A DNA stretch of 64,000 nucleotides from assembly GCA_028704435.1 (NCBI GenBank), contig JAQWFL010000007.1, forward strand, positions 43,194 to 107,193, written 5' to 3'. The position numbers were made by a program, and so were the translations under genes. The first letter of the stretch is position 1; each line of letters begins with the position of its first letter. The notes beneath the pieces are model-generated. The model had not been told where the DNA came from. It saw nothing but the letters and a program-made list of their open reading frames with translations, and ran no database searches. Below are positions 54,289-63,103 of this stretch, piece by piece. Source of the DNA: Anaerostipes sp. GTDB lineage: Bacteria; Bacillota; Clostridia; Lachnospirales; Lachnospiraceae.

Positions 54289-56307
54289 TTGTATCCTGTA
54301 TCACAGGCATTTATGGATGCAATCGAAAGCAATACAAGAAAATATTACTGGACAGGCACCATTGTCACAAAGAATAAAAAAGAATATGCCTTTGGCAATG
54401 AGGACATCGTCAAGGGCAGCGGATACATCACAAGGCAGTGCTGTGGAAGCAATGAGATTGAACTGGGTACGGTATATGCCGCTGAAATGGGCATCACGTT
54501 GTTTTCTGACATTGACCGCTACACACTGGATGAAGCGGAGGTCAGAATATATTTCCACCTTGTGCTTCCAGATGGCACAGAAGAATCCATTCCTATGGGT
54601 GTCTTTGAAGTCAGCGAAGCAAACAGGCATATCAAAACGCTGGAACTGAAAGCATATGATTATATGCTCCGCTTTGAGAAAGCACTGAAGTTGACCGCAT
54701 CCGGCGGTACTGCCTATAGTTTCCTTTTGATGGCGAGTACCGAATGTAACGTAGCACTTGCCCAGTCCAAAGCAGAAATCGAAGCGATGCCTAATGGAAA
54801 AGAGACACTGGGCATCTATTCCGATAATGACATGGAAAGCTACCGTGACCTTATCTTCTATGTAGCACAGCTGCTTGGCTGTGTCTGTCAGATAAACCGG
54901 GAAGGTAAACTGGAACTGATACCTTACGGTATTTCTCCTGTGGCGGAGGTGACCAGCAGACATCGCTTTGACAGCAGTTATTCGGATTTTGTTACCAGAT
55001 ACACGGCAGTATCCTCTACAAACCTTATCACGGAGGAATCGGAGTATTATGCACTCGACCCGGACGATGCTTTGACCCTAAACCTTGGTGTCAATCCGCT
55101 TTTGCAGTTTGGTTTGAAAACCACAAGGGCAAGGCTTATTACCAATATTCTGAATGCTATCGCTGTGGTGGACTATGTTCCCTTTGACAGCACCACCATT
55201 GGCAATCCGGCTTTTGACCCTATGGACGTACTGCGTTTCTCCGGCGGTCATGCAGATGAAAAACAGCTGTCCTGCATTACGAGCATTACCTATAAAATCA
55301 ATGGAAAACACAGCTTGAAGTGCGTGGGTAAGAACCCAAAGCTGGCAGCGGCAAAAAGCAAGAATGACAAAAATATCACGGGACTGCTGAATCAGATTGA
55401 AGCAGGAAAAATCGTGGTTTACAACTTCATCAATGCTTCTCCTTTTACCATTGGCAGTTCCAATACGGAGATTATGGCGATTGCCTTTACCTCAAAGGAA
55501 GAAACTACAGCTACCTTTCTGGCAGAAATCCTCTTTGAAGTGACCAATGATGAGGTGGAGCGAACCGTTCATGGGACGGTGCCAACCGTGGACGAGGAAG
55601 GCACAGAGGGCAGCAAGGAGATTGATTTTACCTTTTCAGAGGTCGGACAGTCGGAATTGACGGTTACATACAAGATGAATGATGAAGAGGTCAAAACCTT
55701 TTATCCGAAAAAGACCTGTATAAACGGGAAGCACATCCTTACGCTGTTCCTACCAATCACGCAGGTCATTGCAAACAGTGAAAACACACTGGCGGTATAT
55801 TTCAAAATAGCTGGCGGAACGCTGACTATCGGAGAATCACAAATCCGTGCAACCATCAGCGGACAGGGACTTGTGGCTGGCATCGGTGACTGGAATGGAC
55901 GCATCAGCATTTCCGAGACCATTGACCGTGTTCCAATCGCGCAGACCACCTTTGGCTATGACGCCTTTATAGACACGGCAGCCATCGTATTCCCAAGGAT
56001 TGTCCTTCGCCCGATTACACAGCCGCTGACTCGTATTCCGATTATGGAAAGCGAATTTACCTACCATCGTTTGAATGAGAGAGTGACGGCAGTGGAGGTT
56101 ATCAAGACATTTACAATGGACAAGGACTTCCCACCGCACTATGACCAGACGGTTGTGGAATTGAATGAGGACAGTGCGTTCTGTATGATTAGCGATTACT
56201 CATTCGTATCCTCAGCAGAAGAAATCAATGCGGGTCAGCTGCAGCATCTGACCGTGGATACAGAGCCGTTCGAGCGTGTGGAGAGATTGGAGGTGACAAC
56301 GTGCTGA
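54289..56307 (+). CDS. Tail tip/hub protein
   Basis: 672 aa from TTG 54289 (8 bases after AAGGAGG; GTG 54280 lies within the SD). YWTGTIVTKNKKEYAFGNED, RQCCGSNEIELGTVYAAEMG and IYFHLVLPDGTEESIPMGVF are beta-rich, like the N-terminal part of tail hub (gp27/Tal-like) proteins. The middle has LAQSKAEIEAMPNGKETLGI and YGISPVAEV. The second half is a series of beta domains (ISGQGLVAGIGDWNGRISIS). No peptidase motif is seen. It overlaps the next gene by 7 bp. Confidence 0.65.
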   Translation: MYPVSQAFMDAIESNTRKYYWTGTIVTKNKKEYAFGNEDIVKGSGYITRQCCGSNEIELGTVYAAEMGITLFSDIDRYTLDEAEVRIYFHLVLPDGTEESIPMGVFEVSEANRHIKTLELKAYDYMLRFEKALKLTASGGTAYSFLLMASTECNVALAQSKAEIEAMPNGKETLGIYSDNDMESYRDLIFYVAQLLGCVCQINREGKLELIPYGISPVAEVTSRHRFDSSYSDFVTRYTAVSSTNLITEESEYYALDPDDALTLNLGVNPLLQFGLKTTRARLITNILNAIAVVDYVPFDSTTIGNPAFDPMDVLRFSGGHADEKQLSCITSITYKINGKHSLKCVGKNPKLAAAKSKNDKNITGLLNQIEAGKIVVYNFINASPFTIGSSNTEIMAIAFTSKEETTATFLAEILFEVTNDEVERTVHGTVPTVDEEGTEGSKEIDFTFSEVGQSELTVTYKMNDEEVKTFYPKKTCINGKHILTLFLPITQVIANSENTLAVYFKIAGGTLTIGESQIRATISGQGLVAGIGDWNGRISISETIDRVPIAQTTFGYDAFIDTAAIVFPRIVLRPITQPLTRIPIMESEFTYHRLNERVTAVEVIKTFTMDKDFPPHYDQTVVELNEDSAFCMISDYSFVSSAEEINAGQLQHLTVDTEPFERVERLEVTTC

Positions 56308-57833
56308 TAGATGAAACAAAATATATCTGGTCAAAGTGGCAGCAGCCTGCCTTCACGGATAACGAAACGTGGGGCATGGTTTCTGCCACTTCTGTTCATG
56401 AGGTATCCGGCATGGATTATTCAGCTTTCCATACATTGGATGGAAATGCAGATACCCATTGGGAGAGCGGCGAAGCTGTAACCAATGCACAGTTTATCTG
56501 GCGGTTTGAGAAGCCGCTGAAAATCTATCGGATAGAGCTGGTCAACAAACCGACCAGCAACATTCATATCACAAAATCCGTAGAGGTTTATGCAGACGAA
56601 GGAAGGACTGAACCGATTATTACTGGCGAGTTTCCGGCAGCATCGAAAAGCAAATGTAACTTGGAGCCGGCACAGCCTTTCTCCTGCGACTGCTTGGTAC
56701 TGAATCTTTCTTCAGATGCAGAAGCCGGAGTGAAATATGTAGGTCTTACGGAAATTCGCCTGATTGCGGAGGTCGGACAGGAAAAAACAGTCCTTCTTCC
56801 ATTCCTTAATACTGCGGAAAATATGGAGTACGTGAACAACGGCTACAACGATGACAGCACTTTTAATACCGAAGGTTTGGACGGCTTTATGTTTAACGGC
56901 ATTGCTGCCAATCCGCTGTATATCTCAAGCAATCATTGGATCGGGTTTGGTACGAACACGGAGCAGCTTAGAATCCTGCGCAGGGACGGCTGCTCCACTG
57001 CAATTTACAGACAGCTTGGGGAAACCACCAATGGACTGCAATTCCTCAAAATCCGTTTTGAAGGCTACACGGCTTACAATAATCGAGTGGATGCTACAAG
57101 GCTGATTTTTGAGTTGTTTTTGCTCTCCAATAACGATATGTTCCTAAATGTCATTCAGACTCCGACCAACACCGGGTACTTGGGAACCTCGGATATGATA
57201 TGCGGTGGAACTACCACAGCACTCACACTGGCAGACGGCAGTGGAGACGGAGCGCAGGTCAGCTTTTATCATCAGGACGATGGTGGACGCACATGGAATA
57301 TCGTGTATGCCATGTATGAGGAAACCGACACCTACTCTTTTGCCTATCTGGTGCGGCAGGCAGATGTTTTTTACACCTATGCAGATGGAGCATTGACCGA
57401 GGTGGCGATTGAAACGCTGTCGGCGGCAATGTTTCTGAAATATGGCTTTGAGGAAATCCCTTCCACAGAAATTCTGACACCAATCGACAATATGCAGATG
57501 TATCTGTGGAAAGCCGGAGGCGCAGAAGAACTGCTGAAAGCAAATGTGAAAGCCTATCCGTATCCGCAGGTGCTGGATGCCGTGGCGGATATGAGTCACA
57601 TCTCCATTCTCGGTATCAAGATGATGACGGCAGAGTATTCCGGGGATGTTTTCGTGTCGATTTCTGTCGATAACGGTCAAACCTACTCAGAGGATATGCC
57701 CCTTGGAGATTGGCTGAATACCGATGTGGAGGAACTTTATAACAGTTTAAGTGAAGAAAAGCGGCTGCTTCTGTGCTTCACGCTCCATGACAATGCCGCC
57801 ATCTCACGCTTCAAGATTACCTACATCAATTAA
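56301..57833 (+). CDS. Discoidin-domain tail protein, probable receptor binding
   Basis: 510 aa from GTG 56301 (SD GGAGGTG). Residues about 15-155 form an F5/8 type C (discoidin) domain: FHTLDGNADTHWESGEAVTN, FIWRFEKPLKIYRIELVNKP, YVGLTEIRLIAEV. The rest is beta-rich (DGFMFNGIAANPLYISSNHW, LRILRRDGCSTAIYRQLGE). Discoidin domains bind glycans, so it likely sits at the tail tip and contacts cell-surface sugar. Confidence 0.7.
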   Translation: MLIDETKYIWSKWQQPAFTDNETWGMVSATSVHEVSGMDYSAFHTLDGNADTHWESGEAVTNAQFIWRFEKPLKIYRIELVNKPTSNIHITKSVEVYADEGRTEPIITGEFPAASKSKCNLEPAQPFSCDCLVLNLSSDAEAGVKYVGLTEIRLIAEVGQEKTVLLPFLNTAENMEYVNNGYNDDSTFNTEGLDGFMFNGIAANPLYISSNHWIGFGTNTEQLRILRRDGCSTAIYRQLGETTNGLQFLKIRFEGYTAYNNRVDATRLIFELFLLSNNDMFLNVIQTPTNTGYLGTSDMICGGTTTALTLADGSGDGAQVSFYHQDDGGRTWNIVYAMYEETDTYSFAYLVRQADVFYTYADGALTEVAIETLSAAMFLKYGFEEIPSTEILTPIDNMQMYLWKAGGAEELLKANVKAYPYPQVLDAVADMSHISILGIKMMTAEYSGDVFVSISVDNGQTYSEDMPLGDWLNTDVEELYNSLSEEKRLLLCFTLHDNAAISRFKITYIN

Positions 57834-57847
57834 AGGAGGAGAACCAA

Positions 57848-59251
57848 ATGCTGAAAGGTAAAATGAAAATAGAACTGACGGACGTCCATACGGGCGAAAC
57901 CGAAACGGTGCTGGAACAGAATATGGTGACCAATGCACTGTCTAATATCTTCAAGCCGATGGGACTGGATAAGTCACCCGGCAAGATGATAAACGGCATG
58001 AATCCCTATTACCAGACTGTCCTTGGTGGTCTGCTGCTTTTCGATGCAGAGATTGAGGAGAATGCTGACAATCTGTATCCGCCCTCCGGGGTCAATCTGA
58101 TTGGCTGTGCTTCCTACGGTGTTCAGAATAATACCACAGGAACGCTCCGGGGCGGTTTCAACCAGACGGAAAGCGAACTGAATATGACCGACCGCTATAT
58201 GAAATATGTGTATGATTTTACCACCTCGCAGGCAAACGGCACGATTTCCTGTGTCTGCCTGACACATAAAAACGGCGGCTACACTTCCTATGGCGGTAAG
58301 GATGCACCATTTGGAAGCAACTACGGCCTTGGTATGCAGGTCTGTGATGGGCAGCTCCAATATGTTTACACCAACTATACGGGAGCAAGCACCGGGGATA
58401 AGTATTCCGGGATTAGCATAGGTACAACAGAAGCAATTTTCCTCATCAATATGGAAGAAGATGCTGTGTATTACTTCCGTATCGATAATAACAAAAAGAT
58501 TACGATTACCAAACGCAGAGCCTATATGAAGTCGGTGTCTGTGCTGGAAAATCCCTACTCCAAGAAACCACTCATCGATTCCTTTGAGTTGGAGGAACTG
58601 AAAACGGAGCTGCCGACCAGTTACACCTCTTACAACTTCGATATCGCAGACAACTGCCTGTATATCGTAAGCTGTGGCAACTACTATCTTGAGGTAAATG
58701 GCACCTTCGTGGTAACAAAGGTCAGCTTCTCCAACTGGAAGGTTACGCAGTACACCATGACCAATACTACGGCAGAGAGAATTAACCTTGCAGGAATGAG
58801 GACTTCCTATATTCACAGAGGGTATATCTTCTTCCGAGGTTATAACAACTCCAATCATATTTACAAGATGGAAATCGGAAACTCTGCAAATGTGGAGCAG
58901 CTAAAACTGGTAGGCTTTTCAAGTATCAACGGAACCTTTGCACTGGGTATCAATGGCAGAATTTATATTGAGGGATATAGTGGAGGAGTCTATTATCTGT
59001 ATGTAATTAACCTTGATACAAATGAGATTTTGAAAGTTGAAGCTTCCCGGATCATTGGCGGCAATAACTATCCCTGCTACACCCCGGTGCTGAATGAACC
59101 AATGCTGTGGTTTGGAAGCTACGGAAACTGGTCAACCATTGGATACTTTATCCTATCCAACTATCTGGCCACCATCAACAACCTGTCTGAGCCTGTGACG
59201 AAAACGGCAGATAAAACCATGAAGGTCACTTATATCATTCAGGAGCAGTAA
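57848..59251 (+). CDS. Tail fibre-like protein of unknown family
   Basis: 467 aa, SD AAAGGAGGAG. MKIELTDVHTGETETVLEQN and NMVTNALSNIFKPMG begin many phage tail-end proteins. The rest is beta-propeller-like, with repeated blade-like strands (NCLYIVSCGNYYLEV, RGYIFFRGYNNSNHIYKMEI, GRIYIEGYSGGVYYLYVINL). No catalytic motif seen. Likely a tail fibre or receptor-binding accessory by position. Confidence 0.6.
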   Translation: MLKGKMKIELTDVHTGETETVLEQNMVTNALSNIFKPMGLDKSPGKMINGMNPYYQTVLGGLLLFDAEIEENADNLYPPSGVNLIGCASYGVQNNTTGTLRGGFNQTESELNMTDRYMKYVYDFTTSQANGTISCVCLTHKNGGYTSYGGKDAPFGSNYGLGMQVCDGQLQYVYTNYTGASTGDKYSGISIGTTEAIFLINMEEDAVYYFRIDNNKKITITKRRAYMKSVSVLENPYSKKPLIDSFELEELKTELPTSYTSYNFDIADNCLYIVSCGNYYLEVNGTFVVTKVSFSNWKVTQYTMTNTTAERINLAGMRTSYIHRGYIFFRGYNNSNHIYKMEIGNSANVEQLKLVGFSSINGTFALGINGRIYIEGYSGGVYYLYVINLDTNEILKVEASRIIGGNNYPCYTPVLNEPMLWFGSYGNWSTIGYFILSNYLATINNLSEPVTKTADKTMKVTYIIQEQ

Positions 59252-59271
59252 CAACTTCATATTCGGAAACG

Positions 59272-59302
59272 AGGACTATCCAACTTTGGACAGTCCTTTT
59301 TT
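59272..59302 (+). terminator. Terminator after tail genes
   Basis: AGGACT (59272-59277) pairs with AGTCCT (59292-59297), with TCCA/TGGA inside, then a T6 run. Separates tail from lysis genes. Confidence 0.7.
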
Positions 59303-59336
59303 CATACACAAAATCAAAGAAAGCGAGGAATTTCAC

Positions 59337-59750
59337 ATGAAAGAATTCTGGAACACGATTCAATTTGTCTTTGCAGGCATCGGCGGCTGGCTCGGCTGGT
59401 TCTTAGGCGGCTGTGACGGTCTGCTCTATGCACTGCTTGCCTTTGTGGTGGTGGACTATATCACGGGAGTGATGTGTGCCATCTCTGACCACAGCCTGTC
59501 CAGCGAGGTAGGCTTCAAGGGCATCTGCCGAAAGGTGCTGATTTTTCTGCTCGTGGGGATTGCAAATATCCTTGATGTGCAGGTTATCGGAACCGGCTCT
59601 GTACTGAGAACGGCAGTGGTATTTTTCTACATTTCCAACGAGGGTATCTCCCTTTTGGAGAATGCAGGACATCTTGGTCTGCCTATCCCTGCAAAGATGA
59701 AGGAAGTATTGGAACAGCTGCATGACCGCAGCGAGAAAGGAGACGAATAA
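59337..59750 (+). CDS. Holin (phage holin 4/toxin secretion family)
   Basis: 137 aa from ATG 59337 (SD GCGAGG). Hydrophobic segments: FVFAGIGGWLGWFLGG, GLLYALLAFVVVDYITGVMC, VLIFLLVGIANILDVQVI and VVFFYISNEGISLLENA, the family pattern DYITGV...SNEGISLLEN. It makes membrane lesions that release the endolysin. The endolysin gene follows 2 bp later. Confidence 0.88.
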   Translation: MKEFWNTIQFVFAGIGGWLGWFLGGCDGLLYALLAFVVVDYITGVMCAISDHSLSSEVGFKGICRKVLIFLLVGIANILDVQVIGTGSVLRTAVVFFYISNEGISLLENAGHLGLPIPAKMKEVLEQLHDRSEKGDE

Positions 59751-59752
59751 TT

Positions 59753-60682
59753 ATGGCTTATACAAACAGTCCTCTTGTAGTTTACACGGGACTCAGTCCG
59801 AATCACTCCGGGCAGAGAACCCATTCCATTGACCGTATCACACCACATTGTGTGGTGGGTCAGTTATCAGCAGAAACCATCTGTGCCTGTTTTCCGGCAG
59901 GACGGGATGCAAGCTGCAATTATGGCATCGGCACAGACGGCAGAGTGTCTTTGTGCGTGGAGGAAAAGAACCGCTCTTGGTGTTCCTCCAGCAGTGCCAA
60001 TGACCAGAGAGCCATCACGATTGAATGTGCCAGTGATAAGACTGAGCCGTATGCCATGAACAGTGCAGTATATAACGCCCTTATCAAACTCTGCACAGAC
60101 ATCTGTAAGCGTAACGGCAAGAAGAAACTTCTGTGGTTTGCCGATAAGAACAAGTCCTTAAATTATGCTCCGAAGTCCGATGAGATGGTCATTACTGTAC
60201 ATCGCTGGTTTGCTAATAAAAGCTGTCCGGGCGATTGGCTCTATAACAGACTGGGGGATTTGTCCGCAAAGGTAACGGCGGCTCTTGGAGGAACGGCACA
60301 GACTCCGACCGCAGACAGTACGGTTTGGTATCGTGTGCGTAAGACTTGGGCAGATGCCAAGAGTCAGCTTGGAGCCTATAAGGAACTTGCCAATGCGAAA
60401 GCCTGCGTAGACAAGCATCCGGGATATAGTGTGTTTGATGTAAATGGTGTAAACATCTACACATCTAACACAACTGCTTCTGCCGTGCCGTATCAAGTGT
60501 GTGTGTCCATTTCGGACTTGAACATCCGCAAAGGTCCCGGCACGAATTATGCCAGAACGCAGTACATCCCGGTTGGTACATACACCATCGTGGAGGAAGC
60601 TGACGGACAGGGTGCATCCAAGTGGGGCAGGCTGAAAAGCGGCGCCGGATGGATTTCGCTGGATTATTGCAAGCGGGTGTAA
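59753..60682 (+). CDS. Endolysin: N-acetylmuramoyl-L-alanine amidase with SH3b domain
   Basis: 309 aa. Amidase_2 domain (about 1-170): zinc ligands in ITPHCVVG, VITVHRWFA and KSCPGDWL; NYGIGTDGRVSLCVEE. A middle segment WYRVRKTWADAKSQLGAYKE (SPOR-like cell-wall binding) is followed by an SH3 domain (VSISDLNIRKGPGTNYARTQ ... RLKSGAGWISLDY). Cleaves the stem peptide from peptidoglycan at lysis. No signal peptide, so it depends on the holin. Confidence 0.92.
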   Translation: MAYTNSPLVVYTGLSPNHSGQRTHSIDRITPHCVVGQLSAETICACFPAGRDASCNYGIGTDGRVSLCVEEKNRSWCSSSSANDQRAITIECASDKTEPYAMNSAVYNALIKLCTDICKRNGKKKLLWFADKNKSLNYAPKSDEMVITVHRWFANKSCPGDWLYNRLGDLSAKVTAALGGTAQTPTADSTVWYRVRKTWADAKSQLGAYKELANAKACVDKHPGYSVFDVNGVNIYTSNTTASAVPYQVCVSISDLNIRKGPGTNYARTQYIPVGTYTIVEEADGQGASKWGRLKSGAGWISLDYCKRV

Positions 60683-60700
60683 CTGAATAGCAAGAGAATG

Positions 60701-60746
60701 AAAAGCCTGTGTGAGTTCCTTGATTGGGACTTTCACAGGCTTTTTT
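60701..60746 (+). terminator. Terminator of lysis/late operon
   Basis: AAAAGCCTGTG (60701-60711) pairs with CACAGGCTTTT (60734-60744), then TT. Strong and well placed after the endolysin. Confidence 0.88.
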
Positions 60747-60755
60747 CTGTTTTAT

Positions 60756-60810
60756 GGGGTTCGATGATGCAGGAATTTTCGCTTATCGGTAGGTGGGAAC
60801 AAATCCACCG
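60756..60810 (+). promoter_or_regulatory. Leader element family 1, copy C
   Basis: GGTTCGAT at 60758-60765 and GCTTAT at 60781-60786, same 15-base spacing as copies A and B. Here the hairpin is GGTGG (60792-60796) with CCACC (60805-60809): sequence differs from AGAGG/CCTCT of the others but pairing is kept. SD AGGAGG and ATG 60831 follow. Confidence 0.7.
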
Positions 60811-60830
60811 TTCAGATAGGAGGAATTGCT

Positions 60831-61052
60831 ATGCAGGTAACAAAGCTGACAGCAGAGCAAATAAACACTGCACCAAAGAAGCACCAATATACTATGGAAG
60901 AAATGCAGCGAGAATATGACTATATCAGAGCTGAACAGATGACAAAAAAGCTGCTCAATAAAGGTCTGATTACGGAGGAAGAGTACGACATAATCATGAC
61001 AAAAAACCGACAGGTATTCTCCCCTATTTTGTCGGATTTATATCCCCGGTAA
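60831..61052 (+). CDS. SHOCT-domain small protein
   Basis: 73 aa, SD TAGGAGG. The C-terminal AEQMTKKLLNKGLITEEEYD is a SHOCT-type motif (short helical oligomerisation segment). Small SHOCT proteins very often lie directly before tandem serine recombinase genes in Clostridia elements, as here; an accessory or regulatory role in excision is a guess. Preceded by leader element copy C. Confidence 0.65.
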   Translation: MQVTKLTAEQINTAPKKHQYTMEEMQREYDYIRAEQMTKKLLNKGLITEEEYDIIMTKNRQVFSPILSDLYPR

Positions 61053-61055
61053 TCG

Positions 61056-61098
61056 TTGCTATTACAGGGGTTCAGAGGTAATATGTGACCTACCAAAG
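61056..61098 (+). promoter_or_regulatory. Promoter-operator element family 2, copy 4
   Basis: -35 TTGCTA (61056-61061), exact 17-bp spacer, -10 TAATAT (61079-61084), then GTGACCTACCAAAG. The clearest promoter of the four. It drives the first recombinase (ATG 61112). Confidence 0.72.
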
Positions 61099-61111
61099 AG
61101 GAGGTGAGTTG

Positions 61112-62668
61112 ATGAAACGGATAACAAAAATAAAGGAAAATGAGAGCCTTGCCCTTGGCAAGAAGCTGCGTGTTGCAGCCTACTGCCGTGTCTCCACAGA
61201 CAGCGATGAACAGATGGTCAGCCTGGAGGCACAGAAAAACCATTACGAATCCTATATTAAGGGGAATCCGGAATGGGAGTTTGCAGGACTTTATTTTGAT
61301 GAAGGAATCTCCGGCACAAAGAAAGCAAAACGCACGGCACTCCTTCAGATGATGAAAGACTGCGAACAGGGCAAGATTGACTATATTATTACAAAGTCTA
61401 TCAGCCGTTTTGCAAGGAATACAACAGACTGTCTGGAGATGGTAAGGAAGCTGATAGACCTTGGCATATTCATATATTTTGAAAAGGAAAATCTGAACAC
61501 GGGGTCAATGGAAAGTGAACTGATGCTTTCCATATTGAGCAGCCTTGCGGAGAGTGAGTCTGTTTCCATTTCGGAAAACAGTAAATGGGCAATCCAGAAG
61601 CGATTTCAGAATGGAACCTTTACCATTTCCTATCCTCCATACGGCTATAAGAATGTAGATGGTGAGATGGTAGTGGAGCCTGAACAGGCAGAAGTTGTGA
61701 AGTTCATTTTTGCTGAAACCCTTGCGGGAAAGAGTTCTAGTGCGATTTCATCGGAATTGCAAAAGCGGAAGGTGCCTACCCGTAAGGGCGGCAGCTGGAC
61801 ACCGACTACGGTGCGAGGCATTCTTTCCAATGAAAAATATGTGGGAGATGTTCTTTTTCAGAAGACCTATACGGATTCCCATTTCAATAGGCATACAAAT
61901 TATGGCGAGCGTGACCAGTACATGATGCAGGATCATCATGAAGCTATCATCAGCCGGGAGGACTTTGAAGCCGCAGGGATGCTAATCAATCAGAGGGCAG
62001 CAGAAAAAGGAATTCTGAAAGGCACAGGCAAATACCAGAACCGCTACCCTTTCTCCAGCAGGATTATCTGCGGAGAGTGCGGTGCCAAGTTCAAACGCCG
62101 GATTCACAGTGCAAGCAAAGTGAAGTATGCTGCATGGTGCTGCAGTCAGCACATTGATGATATTTCAAAATGCTCCATGATGTATATCCGGGAAGATGCA
62201 ATAGAACAGGCTTTTGTCACGATGATGAATAAGCTGGTATTTGGCAGAAAACAGGTATTGAAGCCACTGCTCGATGCCCTGCGGGAAACAAGCCGGACAG
62301 ATGGTCTTGGGCGAATCAATGAACTGGAATCAAGACTGGAGAAGAATCTGGAACGCAGGCAGGTGCTGATGGGACTCATGACCAAGGGGTATCTGGAGCC
62401 TGCACTGTTCAATCAGGAAAACAACGAACTGCTGGCAGAGGCAGCACAGATGAATGCAGAAAAGGAAAACCTGTCCCATGCCATCAATGGAGAACTTACC
62501 CGTACCGAGGAGGTCAGCAGCCTTTTGCGATTTGCCAATAAGGAAGAAATGCTGACAGTCTTTGACGGGGATTTATTTGAAGAATATGTGGAGCAGATTG
62601 TGGTCTGTTCCAGAACAGAGATTGCATTCCACATGAAGTGCGGACTGATTTTGAAGGAAGGAGTGTAG
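61112..62668 (+). CDS. Large serine recombinase 1
   Basis: 518 aa from ATG 61112 (SD GAGGAGGTGAG). The resolvase domain has [11 protein letters not shown] with catalytic Ser28 and [14 protein letters not shown] with the active-site arginines. The recombinase domain (YPPYGYKNVDGEMVVEPEQA, STPTTVRGILSNEKYVGDVL) is followed by a zinc ribbon (ICGECGAKF ... CCSQH) and coiled coil (about 400-470). It cuts and rejoins att sites through a 2-bp overlap. Promoter element family 2 copy 4 lies before it. Confidence 0.92.
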   Translation: MKRITKIKENESLALGKKLRVAAYCRVSTDSDEQMVSLEAQKNHYESYIKGNPEWEFAGLYFDEGISGTKKAKRTALLQMMKDCEQGKIDYIITKSISRFARNTTDCLEMVRKLIDLGIFIYFEKENLNTGSMESELMLSILSSLAESESVSISENSKWAIQKRFQNGTFTISYPPYGYKNVDGEMVVEPEQAEVVKFIFAETLAGKSSSAISSELQKRKVPTRKGGSWTPTTVRGILSNEKYVGDVLFQKTYTDSHFNRHTNYGERDQYMMQDHHEAIISREDFEAAGMLINQRAAEKGILKGTGKYQNRYPFSSRIICGECGAKFKRRIHSASKVKYAAWCCSQHIDDISKCSMMYIREDAIEQAFVTMMNKLVFGRKQVLKPLLDALRETSRTDGLGRINELESRLEKNLERRQVLMGLMTKGYLEPALFNQENNELLAEAAQMNAEKENLSHAINGELTRTEEVSSLLRFANKEEMLTVFDGDLFEEYVEQIVVCSRTEIAFHMKCGLILKEGV

Positions 62669-62671
62669 CAT

Positions 62672-63089
62672 ATGGGACACACACCATACGGATATCGCAT
62701 TGAAAACGGAAAAGCGGTAGTCAATGAAGAACAGGCGGCTCAGATACGGACACTGTATGAAGGGTATCTTGGAGGTCTGGCATTGATGGAAGCGGCAAAA
62801 GCAGCAGGATTAAAGCTGTACCACGGTTCCGCAAAGCGGATGATGCAGAACCGCCATTACCTTGGAGATGCTTACTATCCGGCGATTATCAAACAGGATA
62901 TCTTTGATGCAGCACTTGCTGAACAGCAGAAAAGAGCCAAGAGTCTGGGCAGGGTTTTTGAGCCGAAGGAAGCAGAAACGGCACCGCCTGCCATGCAGTT
63001 TACCATTGGCAGAGTAACACAAAAATATGAAGACCCATTTAGGCAGGCAGAATATGCCTACAGTTTGATAGAAAGTGAGGTCAGAGAAA

Positions 63090-63103
<14 letters not shown>
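62672..63103 (+). CDS. Recombinase-domain protein lacking the serine catalytic domain
   Basis: 143 aa. [40 protein letters not shown] and [17 protein letters not shown] match the DNA-binding recombinase domain of large serine recombinases, but the resolvase domain and zinc ribbon are absent. Not obviously a fragment: it has its own start 3 bp after recombinase 1 and overlaps the next gene. May act as a DNA-binding helper or directionality factor. Confidence 0.72.
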
